From the NCBI RefSeq assembly GCF_000409775.1, contig NZ_KE332377.1, positions 744,001 to 808,000 of the forward strand: a DNA stretch of 64,000 nucleotides, given 5' to 3'. Of the stretch, positions 10,013 through 19,566 are shown one piece after another (positions within the stretch are counted from its first letter, which is position 1; every line of letters starts with the position of its first letter). A program made the position numbers and the translations under genes. The notes under the pieces were generated by a model, which was not told the DNA's origin, did not search any database, and saw only the letters and a program-made list of their open reading frames with translations. This DNA is from Litchfieldella anticariensis FP35 = DSM 16096. Lineage in GTDB: Bacteria; Pseudomonadota; Gammaproteobacteria; Pseudomonadales; Halomonadaceae.

Positions 10013-10600
10013 TCACCCCCGCCGTTTCTGCTGTCGCTCCCGATTACGTGCCCGCGCCCGTTCGGATTTCCTGAGCATCACATACGTGGCCCCCAGCCCG
10101 CCGTGTGCCGGTTGAGCTGACACATAAGCCTGGACTTCCTCGAATTGACACAACCACTTGGCCAGATAAGAACGCAACACATTAGGTGGGCTATCGATCT
10201 CCCGCCCTCGCCCATGCACGATCAGCACACAGCGCAACTCATGCTCATGTGCCTCTCGAATGAAGGAGAATAGCTCGCGCCGACACTCGGCCAGGGGGCG
10301 TTTAAGAAGATGCAAGCGTGCTTCCGGTGCATAGCCGCCATGTCTGAGACGCTCCAATACGCCGGTTTGAATGCCGTCGCGACGATACTCGAAAGGATCA
10401 TGGGGAACTACCAGATCGACGAAATCGTCAGACAGGAAGTTGCTATCCTCATCGCTGGCCATCGCGCTCTCACGGCGTACCAACTGTGCCTCGGAAGGTG
10501 TATCACGACGTTGTCGTGACAGGTCGGCCTTGTTCTTTCCCCGGGATAGAGGGGTGACCTTGCCCATCAGGTCCTGAAAATCCACATCGCCCTGAGACAT
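10013..10600 (-). CDS. Smr domain protein (SmrA/YdaL-like)
   Basis: 195 residues from the ATG at 10600, which has GGGAGGG ahead of it; a longer frame to 10648 lacks this. The N-terminal half is charged and probably flexible; the C-terminal half is an Smr domain with LHLLKRP, LIVHGRGRE and the end VSAQPAHGGLGATYVML. Smr domains bind and nick nucleic acids; stand-alone bacterial members are thought to act as endonucleases in DNA or RNA processing. The C-terminus is very basic. Convergent with the cysI operon. Confidence 0.9.
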   Translation of the reverse strand: MSQGDVDFQDLMGKVTPLSRGKNKADLSRQRRDTPSEAQLVRRESAMASDEDSNFLSDDFVDLVVPHDPFEYRRDGIQTGVLERLRHGGYAPEARLHLLKRPLAECRRELFSFIREAHEHELRCVLIVHGRGREIDSPPNVLRSYLAKWLCQFEEVQAYVSAQPAHGGLGATYVMLRKSERARARNRERQQKRRG

Positions 10601-10767
10601 GTGCAGCCCTCCCGGATCGCTATTCGGCACCAATAATATCAAAATCAACAGGGCATCTTCAGGGACCCTTGAGTTCGTTAGTCATTACAGTGCATACCGT
10701 GGCTGGGAGAAAGCGTCAAAATCGTGACATCATTGGCGCGATACTTTGAACGTTCCGGAGATGGCCG

Positions 10768-11181
10768 TTGATCTACCTGCGATACCTGCTGCTCGGTACT
10801 ACAGGCACTACCCTCGCGGTGTTCGGCTATCTGTGGCTAACGCTGCTAAGTCCCTTCACTTATCACCCCCCCGAAGGCTTACCAACGATCAAGAGCGGCG
10901 AACATCAGGTTTTCGTGTACGGTACGTTGCGCTATCCCCTTGTTCGTTGGCTGGTATATGGCCGTACAGGAAATCCTGAACCCGCCACCCTCGAGGGTTA
11001 TCGACGTAAAGCACTAGATCTTGCTACCGCGCCGAAAGGGAAAGTCGAAGGTCTGTTGCTACGCGTCAGCGCCAAGGAGCTAGCAAGACTGGATCGTTAC
11101 GAACGTCTGGGCATCCGATATGAACGCACCCGAGAGACATTGTCGAACGGTCAACAGGTATGGGCTTATCGGCGGCTTTGA
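10768..11181 (+). CDS. Membrane-anchored gamma-glutamylcyclotransferase-like protein, TTG start
   Basis: 137 residues. An N-terminal hydrophobic segment (about 3-30) is followed by a GGCT/AIG2-like domain starting with VFVYGTLR, the substrate-loop signature of this fold, and containing LLRVSAKELARLDRYE with the glutamate usually placed as the catalytic acid. The domain is short, about 90 residues. The start is read as TTG at 10768 with GGAG seven bases upstream (10757-10760); an ATG at 10761 is out of frame. The membrane anchor on a normally soluble fold is unusual. Function beyond the fold is not known. Confidence 0.75.
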   Translation: MIYLRYLLLGTTGTTLAVFGYLWLTLLSPFTYHPPEGLPTIKSGEHQVFVYGTLRYPLVRWLVYGRTGNPEPATLEGYRRKALDLATAPKGKVEGLLLRVSAKELARLDRYERLGIRYERTRETLSNGQQVWAYRRL

Positions 11182-11298
11182 ATATACTCATCAGGCAACA
11201 AAATAGATAACGGTATAAATGATAGCATCGGTTGTGAACTTGCCGCCGGGGCCCCTACAATACGCTAATCTGTTGATTTCACGGTAAACCAAAACGCC

Positions 11299-12297
<999 letters not shown>

Positions 12298-12298
<1 letters not shown>

Positions 12299-12690
12299 TG
12301 CGCCAATTATTCGAACGCCTGGAAGAGCGTCATGGACTGGATATCTTGTCTCAACGGTCACGCCAGGTCGTGTTAGGGAGCTATGTCGCCCTACTCGTGC
12401 TATTGAGTTACGGTGGGCTGAGACTACATGGAGTAGAGGAAAGCAGCATAGCTCCTTTTGTACTTCGAGTGCTCCCGCTGATCCTGTTTCTGCCTTCGAT
12501 CCTGGCTCAGCGCCCACGCGGACACGCCTGGCTAGCTTTCGTCAGTCTGCTGTACTTCATGCAAGGCGTGATGATCACCACCCTGCCAGGACAAACCTTG
12601 CTGGGTATGCTCGAAATTCTGGCGTCGTTGACCCTGTTCGTCGGCAGCATGTGTTATGCCCGCTTCCGCAGCCGCCAGCAACGTCGGTAA
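12298..12690 (+). CDS. DUF2069 small inner-membrane protein
   Basis: 130 residues with four hydrophobic segments (about 27-43, 52-68, 77-95, 100-118) and basic ends. It matches the DUF2069 family, commonly encoded behind wrbA in gammaproteobacteria. No catalytic motif. One-base overlap with wrbA implies translational coupling. Function unknown. Confidence 0.85.
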
Positions 12691-12768
12691 CGTAACTGGA
12701 CATCTGATCGGGTGTTGAGCCCGACGTCATCAACGGCGAAGATGTAGAAAAAACCCAGGGAGATCGCC

Positions 12769-13410
12769 ATGACACGTGATATTGCCAAGATTCGGCGCGA
12801 CTATGAAGGGGGCAGCCTGGATGAGTCCACCACTCCAGATACGCCGATGACGCTGTTCGATGAATGGTTGACCCTAGCACTGGAGTCAGAGGGAGATGAT
12901 GGCAATGCCATGACCCTTGCCACTGTCGACAGTCAAGGGCTTCCTCATGCACGCATCGTCTTGCTCAAGGGCGTCGACCAGGGTGGATTGGTGTTCTATA
13001 GCAACTACCAGAGTCACAAGGGCAGTGAGCTGGCCAACGTTCCCTATGCTGCCCTAGTGTTTTGGTGGCCATCGCTCGATCGCCAGGTCAGGGTCGAAGG
13101 GAGTGTGGAGCTGATTTCCGATGACGAGTCCGATCGTTATTTCGCCAGCCGCCCACGTGGCAGCCAGCTTAGTACCTGGATTGCCACGCAGAGCGTGGAG
13201 ATTCCTGATCGCAGTTGGATCGAGGAGCGCAAGAGACGTTTCGAGCAACTCTACGAAGGCCAGGAGATCACTCGCCCTGCACATTGGGGAGGATACCGAG
13301 TAGTACCGGAGATGATCGAATTTTGGCAAGGCCAACCCAACCGACTGCACGATCGCATTCGCTACGAACTACGCGAAGGGGATTGGGCCAAGTTTCGTCT
13401 CGCCCCCTAA
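12769..13410 (+). CDS. pdxH: Pyridoxamine 5'-phosphate oxidase
   Basis: 213 residues. FMN enzyme that oxidises pyridoxine- and pyridoxamine-phosphate to pyridoxal 5'-phosphate. Visible signatures: ARIVLLKGVDQGGLVFYSNY, SHKGSEL, and the conserved C-terminal stretch HWGGYRVVPEMIEFWQGQ. Length matches the family. GGAG lies seven bases before the ATG. Separate from the upstream cluster by about 80 bases. Confidence 0.97.
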   Translation: MTRDIAKIRRDYEGGSLDESTTPDTPMTLFDEWLTLALESEGDDGNAMTLATVDSQGLPHARIVLLKGVDQGGLVFYSNYQSHKGSELANVPYAALVFWWPSLDRQVRVEGSVELISDDESDRYFASRPRGSQLSTWIATQSVEIPDRSWIEERKRRFEQLYEGQEITRPAHWGGYRVVPEMIEFWQGQPNRLHDRIRYELREGDWAKFRLAP

Positions 13411-13428
13411 GCGGCTTCTTGCATCAAG

Positions 13429-13483
13429 ACGCCCGGCTTCTGAACCGTCCAATAGTTGGGGACAGCTCATTCAAGCCGGGCGT
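13429..13483. terminator. Long-loop inverted repeat between convergent pdxH and pat
   Basis: ACGCCCGGCTT (13429-13439) pairs exactly with AAGCCGGGCGT (13473-13483), an 11-bp stem with a 33-base loop that contains a small inner GTCC/GGAC pairing. Placed between two convergent genes, it is probably a shared terminator, though the loop is unusually long and T-tracts are weak. Confidence 0.5.
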
Positions 13484-13502
13484 TCATGTCTCCAACCATG
13501 GG

Positions 13503-16250
13503 TCAATCCGGCTGGCTTTCCAGACGATGCCGCTGCCACTCGCTTTGCGGCTCATTCAGACGCAGACTGGCATCCACCACCTGTTCTTCCATGTTGTAAT
13601 GCATGCGAAAGCCCAGATGCTTCATCAAGGCGCGCATGGGGTGGTTATCGACCATGATCTTGCCGAACATCTCCAGCGTTCCCACGCTCTTGCAGTAACG
13701 GATCATCTTGTTCATCAGCAAACTTCCAAGTCCTTGGCCATGAAGATCATCGCGGATGATCACCGAGAACTCGGTACGTATGTTGTCCGGATCGTTCCAT
13801 ACCCTCACCACGCCCAACATTTCCTTGCTATCGTCGTCCCGGTGATGCTCGGCAATGAATGCCATCTGCCGGTCATAGTTGATATGGGCAAGCAACGACA
13901 AGTCGCGTTTGGTCAGATCGGCCTTGTGATGGAAATAGCGAAAACGAATGCTTTCTTCGGAAAGCTGGGTATGGAAACTGGTGATCAGAGGAGCATCCTC
14001 TGCACGAATCGGACGCACCTCTACCTGCATGCCGTTGTCGAGTATCACCCACTCACGTAATTCCTCGGGGTACGGCATGATCGCATAGCGGGCCGGCATG
14101 CCCAGGTCCATGGCAAAATCCACCGCCATCAATCCATCGCGGTTGAGCAACAAAGGATTGAGCTCTAGCCCTTTCATCTCCGGCAGATCCGATGCCATCT
14201 GCGATAATTTGATCAAAATCTGGCAGAGACGCTGAATGTCGCACTGAGGGTCTCGCGAGTGTTCGCGTATCAGCTTGGCCGCGTGTGTACGCGACACCAG
14301 GTCATCGGCCAGTGTCATGTTCAGAGGCGGCAAGGCCACATGCCGATCGGCGAGCACATTCACCTTGTAACCGCCGATACCGAATACGATCACCGGACCG
14401 AAAACGGCGTCACGTGTTACTCCGGCGCAAAGCTGCATGGAGTGCTTGCCACGCTGCATGGGCTGGAGACAGTACTCACGAATGGTGATATCGGGAAATT
14501 TCTCGCACACCTTCGCTTCCAAGCGACGCATGCCTTCGGCTACCTGTTCGTGCGTTTCCAGGTCTTGCAGCAGGCCGGCAGAGAGCTTGTGCGGATGGCG
14601 TCGATAACGATACGGCACGCAATTGTGCTCATGCACGACTTTCAGAGCCATGGATTCATTGAAGTCGGTCGCCGCCTGGGCGCCCTCTTCCGGTGTGGAG
14701 CAATACCGGCTGGGCGCCACGGGAATCCCGTAGGCTTCTAGAACTTGAGCCGTCTCCGAGTGCGTGAGACATTCACGCCCTTGCTCCTTGGCCTGCTCGA
14801 TCAATGTCCTGCAACGCGCACGAATCTCTGGCGTCGCGGTGAACGGCAAGCTCGGCGGTGTCTCCTGCAATAGCGCTTGCACACGTTGATAGTCGACCAT
14901 GTGCATGAAGGCCTTGACGGCCTTCTCCGGTGATACGTAGGTCGGAATCCCCGCCAAGTTGCTTTCGTGACGTGCCGATAGCGCCTCTTCCAACCCCATC
15001 CAACTGGTCAGCAGGTTGCGCCTGAAGCGCTTGCGATTGGCCACGATGGCCTCAGCCGTGATCTTGGAAGGCGCCAGCCGAGTCGGTGCATGCACCACCA
15101 ATACCGCATCCACATTGGCATCGGAAGCCACTATCTCCAAGGCATTGACCATCTTTTCCGGCGAGGCATTTCCACCCAAATCAACCGGATTGCGTCCCGG
15201 CAGGGTCATGTCGAAGTCTCCCTCGCGCAGCGCCTGGCAAGTTGCACCATCGAACTCGGCCAGTCGTCCCCCTGAGCTGATGAGCTTGTCGATGGCGAGC
15301 ATGGCCGGCCCCAACCCATTGGAAACGATCGCCAGCCGGTCTCCACGTAGAGGCTTCATGCGTGACAGGGTCTCCAGCGCGTCGAAAAGCTCGTCTGAAT
15401 CATCGACACGCACGACCCCGGCTCGGGCCAAGGCGGCATCGAAGATGACATCGCGATTGTCAATGCCAGGGGTCGGAGGTACGCCAGACAACTCCGATTG
15501 CGGTGTGCGCCCACTTTTGATCGCCAGCACCAACCGGTGACGCGAAGCCTCGCGCAAGGCTGTCATGAAATGCTGAGCATCGCGGATATATTCCAGATGC
15601 AGCAGGATCGCTTGAGACGGCGCATACTGATTGATGTAATCGATCAGGTCAGGCAACAACACATCGACACTGTCGCCAAGGGTGACCAAATGCGAGAAAC
15701 CAATGCCGCGACCTGCTGCCCAATCGATCATGGCATTGCCCAGCATTCCCGATTGCCCCAAATAGGCAACGCGTCCAGGCCGGATTGGCTGGCTAGCATA
15801 GGTGGCATTCAACTTCCGGCCCGGTACGACCACTCCCAGACATTCTGGCCCCAGAACCCGGATGCCAGAACGGCGCGCGGCCCTGAGCATGCGCTCACGA
15901 ATCGAACCTCCATCGCGGCCACGATCATCAAGATGCGAGCCGCCAGCAAGCACCATGGTGGCCTTGACACCGAAGCGCCCCAACTGCTCGATCAACCTGG
16001 GTACCGTGTCGACCGGAGAGCAAATCACTGCGAGATCGGGGACTTCAGGCAAGTCACGTACATGCTTGACACAAGGTCTTCCGAAAACATCTTTATATCC
16101 TTTGGGATTGACCGCCCATACCGGCCCTGGGAATCCAGCTTCCTGAAGGTTGCGGATGACCAATCCCCCCATCGAATGGGGTTTCTCGGATGCGCCTATC
16201 ACTGCCAGACTACGTGGCTCGAAGAAGTGGCGCAGGAATCGTGTGCCCAA
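13503..16250 (-). CDS. Pat/PatZ-type protein lysine acetyltransferase (acyl-CoA synthetase-like plus GNAT)
   Basis: 915 residues from a TTG at 16250 with GGAGG five bases upstream; the start gives MGTRFLRHFFEPRSLAVIGA, the usual N-terminus of the family. An ATG at 16364 would instead overlap the divergent gene. Order: CoA-binding Rossmann domain, two ligase-CoA domains, an ATP-grasp region at about 460-720, and a C-terminal GNAT domain with the acetyl-CoA loop RDDLHGQGLGSLLM. In relatives the NDP-forming synthetase part is inactive and regulatory, while the GNAT domain acetylates lysines of acyl-CoA synthetases and other enzymes. It is divergent from a deacetylase gene, which supports a role in reversible acetylation. 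Confidence 0.9.
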   Translation of the reverse strand: MGTRFLRHFFEPRSLAVIGASEKPHSMGGLVIRNLQEAGFPGPVWAVNPKGYKDVFGRPCVKHVRDLPEVPDLAVICSPVDTVPRLIEQLGRFGVKATMVLAGGSHLDDRGRDGGSIRERMLRAARRSGIRVLGPECLGVVVPGRKLNATYASQPIRPGRVAYLGQSGMLGNAMIDWAAGRGIGFSHLVTLGDSVDVLLPDLIDYINQYAPSQAILLHLEYIRDAQHFMTALREASRHRLVLAIKSGRTPQSELSGVPPTPGIDNRDVIFDAALARAGVVRVDDSDELFDALETLSRMKPLRGDRLAIVSNGLGPAMLAIDKLISSGGRLAEFDGATCQALREGDFDMTLPGRNPVDLGGNASPEKMVNALEIVASDANVDAVLVVHAPTRLAPSKITAEAIVANRKRFRRNLLTSWMGLEEALSARHESNLAGIPTYVSPEKAVKAFMHMVDYQRVQALLQETPPSLPFTATPEIRARCRTLIEQAKEQGRECLTHSETAQVLEAYGIPVAPSRYCSTPEEGAQAATDFNESMALKVVHEHNCVPYRYRRHPHKLSAGLLQDLETHEQVAEGMRRLEAKVCEKFPDITIREYCLQPMQRGKHSMQLCAGVTRDAVFGPVIVFGIGGYKVNVLADRHVALPPLNMTLADDLVSRTHAAKLIREHSRDPQCDIQRLCQILIKLSQMASDLPEMKGLELNPLLLNRDGLMAVDFAMDLGMPARYAIMPYPEELREWVILDNGMQVEVRPIRAEDAPLITSFHTQLSEESIRFRYFHHKADLTKRDLSLLAHINYDRQMAFIAEHHRDDDSKEMLGVVRVWNDPDNIRTEFSVIIRDDLHGQGLGSLLMNKMIRYCKSVGTLEMFGKIMVDNHPMRALMKHLGFRMHYNMEEQVVDASLRLNEPQSEWQRHRLESQPD

Positions 16251-16356
16251 GTCTTCCTCCCTCTTCAGGATGGTCTGCCTCTGTGTACGACTTATTGACA
16301 CTGTCGTGCAAGGGGTATCGCCAATTATGGTCGCTCTATCTCGGCTGGAGTCCACC

Positions 16357-17292
16357 ATGATCACCTCCTATATCACACACCCCCATTACCATTGTCACCA
16401 CATGGGGCCTGAACACCCTGAGAGCCCCCAACGGCTCGAGGCGATCCGAGCGCGCCTGGCACTGACCGGTATTCTGCAGCAGACCATGCAGTCGGAAGCC
16501 AAGGCCGCCACCGATGAGCAAATTGCCCGGGTGCATCCTGCACGACACATCCAAGCATTGGCTAAATGTGTCCCGAAACATGGCCTTGTCGCTCTCGACG
16601 GCGACACGTTGATGAACCCCGACAGTCTAACAGCTGCCTATCTGGCTGCCGGTGCCGCAGTTCGTGGGGTCGATCAGGTCTTTCGCCAACAGGCCGACAA
16701 TGTCTTCTGCGCAGTGCGGCCACCGGGCCACCATGCCGAAACCACCGACGCCATGGGCTTTTGCTTCTTCAACAACGTCGCCGTAGGCGCCGCCCATGCG
16801 CGAGCCCACTACGGGGCTGAACGGGTCGCCATCCTTGACTTCGATGTTCACCAAGGCAACGGTACCGTGGACATCTTCAAAGGGAATCCGAACGTCTTGG
16901 TCTGTTCGAGCTTCCAATTCCCCTTCTATCCGTGGCGCTACCTCAGAAGCGAATGGCATAACATCATCAACACGCCGCTGGCAGCCGGTACCGGCAGCGA
17001 CGAGTTCAGACGCGCCATCGAGGACGACTGGCTACCTGCCCTGCATGCCTTCAAACCTGACTTGGTACTAGTGTCGGCAGGTTTCGATGCCCATTACAAC
17101 GATCCATTGGCCGAGTTGTGCTTGAAAGAAGAGGATTACTATTGGGTCACACAACTGGCCATGGACATCGCCGCTCTGTACGCCGATAACCGCCTGGTAT
17201 CGGTGCTTGAAGGTGGATATGACCTCGACGCCCTCGGGCGCAGTGTCGAGGCCCACGTTACGGCCTTGCTGGGCTTGCCCTATTCGCATTGA
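16357..17292 (+). CDS. Histone deacetylase-like (class II type) zinc amidohydrolase
   Basis: 311 residues. All catalytic elements of the arginase-deacetylase fold are present: PPGHH (His125, His126), GFCFFNN, DFDVHQGNGT (zinc ligands Asp163 and His165), SAGFDAH (Asp244) and LEGGYD (Tyr288). Bacterial members remove acetyl groups from lysines, polyamines or other acetylated amines. The ATG at 16357 has GGAG seven bases upstream. Divergent from the Pat-type acetyltransferase with 106 bases between the starts, suggesting the substrate is acetylated protein; acetylpolyamine remains possible. Confidence 0.9.
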   Translation: MITSYITHPHYHCHHMGPEHPESPQRLEAIRARLALTGILQQTMQSEAKAATDEQIARVHPARHIQALAKCVPKHGLVALDGDTLMNPDSLTAAYLAAGAAVRGVDQVFRQQADNVFCAVRPPGHHAETTDAMGFCFFNNVAVGAAHARAHYGAERVAILDFDVHQGNGTVDIFKGNPNVLVCSSFQFPFYPWRYLRSEWHNIINTPLAAGTGSDEFRRAIEDDWLPALHAFKPDLVLVSAGFDAHYNDPLAELCLKEEDYYWVTQLAMDIAALYADNRLVSVLEGGYDLDALGRSVEAHVTALLGLPYSH

Positions 17293-17429
17293 GGTTGTTG
17301 TTTCCCTGCCTCCGGAAACCCTCACTCGATGTGCAACACCGCTTGACGGACCACGATACTTGGCGAGGTGTCGTGGTTGAGTATTCGGGCTACGTGCCCG
17401 GCCACTCGTCGGGTATGATTTGTGATAGG

Positions 17430-17455
17430 CTATCAGGAAATAATGTTTCCAATAG
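17430..17455. promoter_or_regulatory. Nested dyad just upstream of the XRE-cupin gene, possible autoregulatory operator
   Basis: GGAAA (17436-17440) and TTTCC (17446-17450) flank TAATG, and CTAT (17430-17433) and ATAG (17452-17455) flank them with slightly unequal spacing. The site ends 10 bases before the ATG, so bound protein would block translation initiation or transcription. XRE-cupin regulators often repress their own genes; assignment is inference. Confidence 0.35.
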
Positions 17456-17465
17456 TGAATCGCCC

Positions 17466-18101
17466 ATGTCCGCCACCACCGATCAGGATGCCGCCCTGCG
17501 CATCGCCTCCGGTCGCAAGGCCTTCGTCGAGCCGCTGCGGCTGGGAGAGCGCCTCAAGGAGATCCGGCTCGCCAACCAGTGGACGCTGGAAGACGTCAGC
17601 CAACGCACTGGTCTGGCCCGCTCCACGTTGTCAAAAATCGAGAATGACCAGATCTCACCAACTTTCAGTGCCGTTCAGAAGTTGATCGGTGGCTTGGGTA
17701 TCGACCTGCCCCAGCTTCTCAGTCCACCCAAGACTCAAGCTCGCACGCTCGGCCGTCGCGATCTCACACGGGTCGGCGAAGGGCAATTGCATCCTACCCC
17801 GACCTACGAGCACGAACTGCTCTCTTGGCAACTGGCCCAGAAACGCATGATCCCGTTCAAGACTATCGTCAGGGCTCGCCACTTCGAAGAGTTCAGCGAA
17901 TGGGTACGCCATGACGGTGAAGAGTTCTTGATCGTGCTCGATGGCGAGATCATGCTCTACACCGAATTCTACGAACCTCTGAATCTCGTGCGTGGCGACA
18001 GCATCTACTTCGACAGTGACATGGGCCATGCCCTGGTCTCGATTAGCGAAGAAGATGCCGTGGTGCTTTCGGTATGCACACGGGGGATGCAGCCTGATTG
18101 A
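17466..18101 (+). CDS. XRE-family transcriptional regulator with C-terminal cupin domain
   Basis: 211 residues. Helix-turn-helix at about 28-82 (RLKEIRLANQWTLEDVSQRT, GLARSTLSKIENDQISPT), then a linker and a cupin sensor domain at about 125-205 (HDGEEFLIVLDGEIMLYTEF, RGDSIYFDSDMGH). Such regulators sense small metabolites in the cupin and control catabolic or transport genes. It is convergent with the TRAP operon and separated from it by a strong terminator, so it is not in that operon, but could still regulate it. Start is ATG 17466; the longer frame to 17289 lacks family sequence. Confidence 0.9.
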   Translation: MSATTDQDAALRIASGRKAFVEPLRLGERLKEIRLANQWTLEDVSQRTGLARSTLSKIENDQISPTFSAVQKLIGGLGIDLPQLLSPPKTQARTLGRRDLTRVGEGQLHPTPTYEHELLSWQLAQKRMIPFKTIVRARHFEEFSEWVRHDGEEFLIVLDGEIMLYTEFYEPLNLVRGDSIYFDSDMGHALVSISEEDAVVLSVCTRGMQPD

Positions 18102-18139
18102 GCCTGGAGCGTATTGTCAGTACCTGCAGTGATACCAAA

Positions 18140-18176
18140 GACCAAGTCGGCCGGCATTTTGCCGGCCGACTTGGTC
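18140..18176. terminator. Strong bidirectional terminator between XRE-cupin gene and dctM
   Basis: A perfect 17-bp stem (18140-18156 with 18160-18176) closed by a TTT loop, between convergent genes. T-rich sequence (AAGTTTTCT) follows on the plus strand. Confidence 0.9.
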
Positions 18177-18186
18177 ATAAGTTTTC

Positions 18187-19566
18187 TTATCTGGATAACA
18201 GTCCAGGCAACCAAGTGATCAGTCCGGGCCATAGAGCAAGCACGAACAGCATACACAACTGGATCAGAATAAAAGGAGTCACTCCTTTATAGATTTCGAC
18301 GGTTTTCACACTCTCCGGTGCAACACCGCGTAGATAAAACAGCGAGAAACCAAAGGGCGGGGTGAGAAAAGAAGTCTGCAGGTTAATGGCGATCATGATG
18401 CCCAACCATACCGGATCCAAACCCAAGGTAAGCAACACTGGCGCCACGATGGGCACCACCACGAAAGTGATCTCGATGAAGTCGAGGATAAAGCCCAGGA
18501 AGAAGATCACCAGCATAACGATCAAAGTGGCTCCCCACACGCCACCAGGCATATCTTCGAACACACCATGCACCAGGTCATCACCGCCAAAGCCACGAAA
18601 TACCAACGAGAACAAAGCAGCCCCGATCAGGATCAGAAACACCATGCACGTGATCTGGGTAGTTGAGATGACGACTTCGCGGAGCTTCTCTTTACTCAAC
18701 TGCTTCTGTGACAGTGCCAGCAGCAAAGCTCCCATCGCGCCAACACCGGCCGCCTCGGTGGGAGTGGCAATACCGGCAAGAATGGAGCCCAGCACGGCCA
18801 GGATCAGCAATAGCGGCGGCACGAGGCTACCAATGAATGAAACCCTACGCTCTGATTCGACCTCGAGATCATTGGCCGTCAAGGCTGGAGCCGAGGTGGG
18901 CTTGAGCCACGCCACCAAACAGATATAGACCACATAGCACAGCACCAGCAGCAAGCCAGGGATCAACGCACCCACGAACAGATCGCCTACCGAGACGGTT
19001 TCCGGTGAGAAGAGGCCCATGTTGATCTGGGCTTGCTGATAGGCACTGGAGAGCACGTCCCCCAACAATACCAACGCAATGGAAGGCGGGATGATCTGGC
19101 CCAAGGTACCGGTGGCACAAATGGAGCCGGTAGCCAAACTCGGGCTATAACCACGCTTCAGCATGGTGGGCAATGATAACAAGCCCATGGTGACCACGGT
19201 GGCCCCCACGATACCGGTACTAGCGGCCAACAACATGCCAACCAGTGTCACCGAGATTCCCAAGCCTCCACGCAGGCGGCCAAACAAAAGTGCCATGCTG
19301 TTGAGCAGGTTCTCGGCGACCTTGGATTTTTCCAACAGCGTACCCATCAGCACGAACAGGGGAACCGCCATTAACGTCTGATTGGTGAGGATGCCGTATA
19401 TGCGGCTTGGCAAGGCATGCAGGAAGGCTGAAGCGAAAGTGTCGGTGACAATACCGATGCCTGCGAACAGCAAGGCGGTACCCGCCAAGGAATACGCCAC
19501 TGGATAGCCGAACAACAACACCAGGCATACCGCGCCGAACATGAACAAAGGGATGAGTTCAACCAA
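18187..19566 (-). CDS. dctM: TRAP transporter large permease DctM
   Basis: 459 residues, about twelve hydrophobic segments, typical of the ion-coupled TRAP large subunit. Family stretches include GYPVAYSLAG, ATGIVGATVVTMGLLSLP and GIATPTEAAGVGAMGA. It imports the substrate delivered by DctP using a Na+ gradient. The start is most likely TTG at 19566, which has AGGAGG nine bases upstream and overlaps the dctQ stop by 8 bp; a TTG at 19590 would place that ribosome site inside the gene. Last gene of dctPQM. Confidence 0.92.
   Translation of the reverse strand: MVELIPLFMFGAVCLVLLFGYPVAYSLAGTALLFAGIGIVTDTFASAFLHALPSRIYGILTNQTLMAVPLFVLMGTLLEKSKVAENLLNSMALLFGRLRGGLGISVTLVGMLLAASTGIVGATVVTMGLLSLPTMLKRGYSPSLATGSICATGTLGQIIPPSIALVLLGDVLSSAYQQAQINMGLFSPETVSVGDLFVGALIPGLLLVLCYVVYICLVAWLKPTSAPALTANDLEVESERRVSFIGSLVPPLLLILAVLGSILAGIATPTEAAGVGAMGALLLALSQKQLSKEKLREVVISTTQITCMVFLILIGAALFSLVFRGFGGDDLVHGVFEDMPGGVWGATLIVMLVIFFLGFILDFIEITFVVVPIVAPVLLTLGLDPVWLGIMIAINLQTSFLTPPFGFSLFYLRGVAPESVKTVEIYKGVTPFILIQLCMLFVLALWPGLITWLPGLLSR

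Noticed and set aside
13215-14060. 281-codon plus-strand frame across the pdxH end and pat
   Set aside because: Runs through the pdxH-pat terminator and opposite the pat GNAT domain; shadow.
15498-16298. 266-codon frame opposite the N-terminal part of pat
   Set aside because: Composition of a shadow frame, no start signal.
16295-16331. TTGACA at 16295 as a promoter for the deacetylase gene
   Set aside because: No -10 at acceptable spacing; TATCGC is 15 bases and TATGGT 25 bases downstream.
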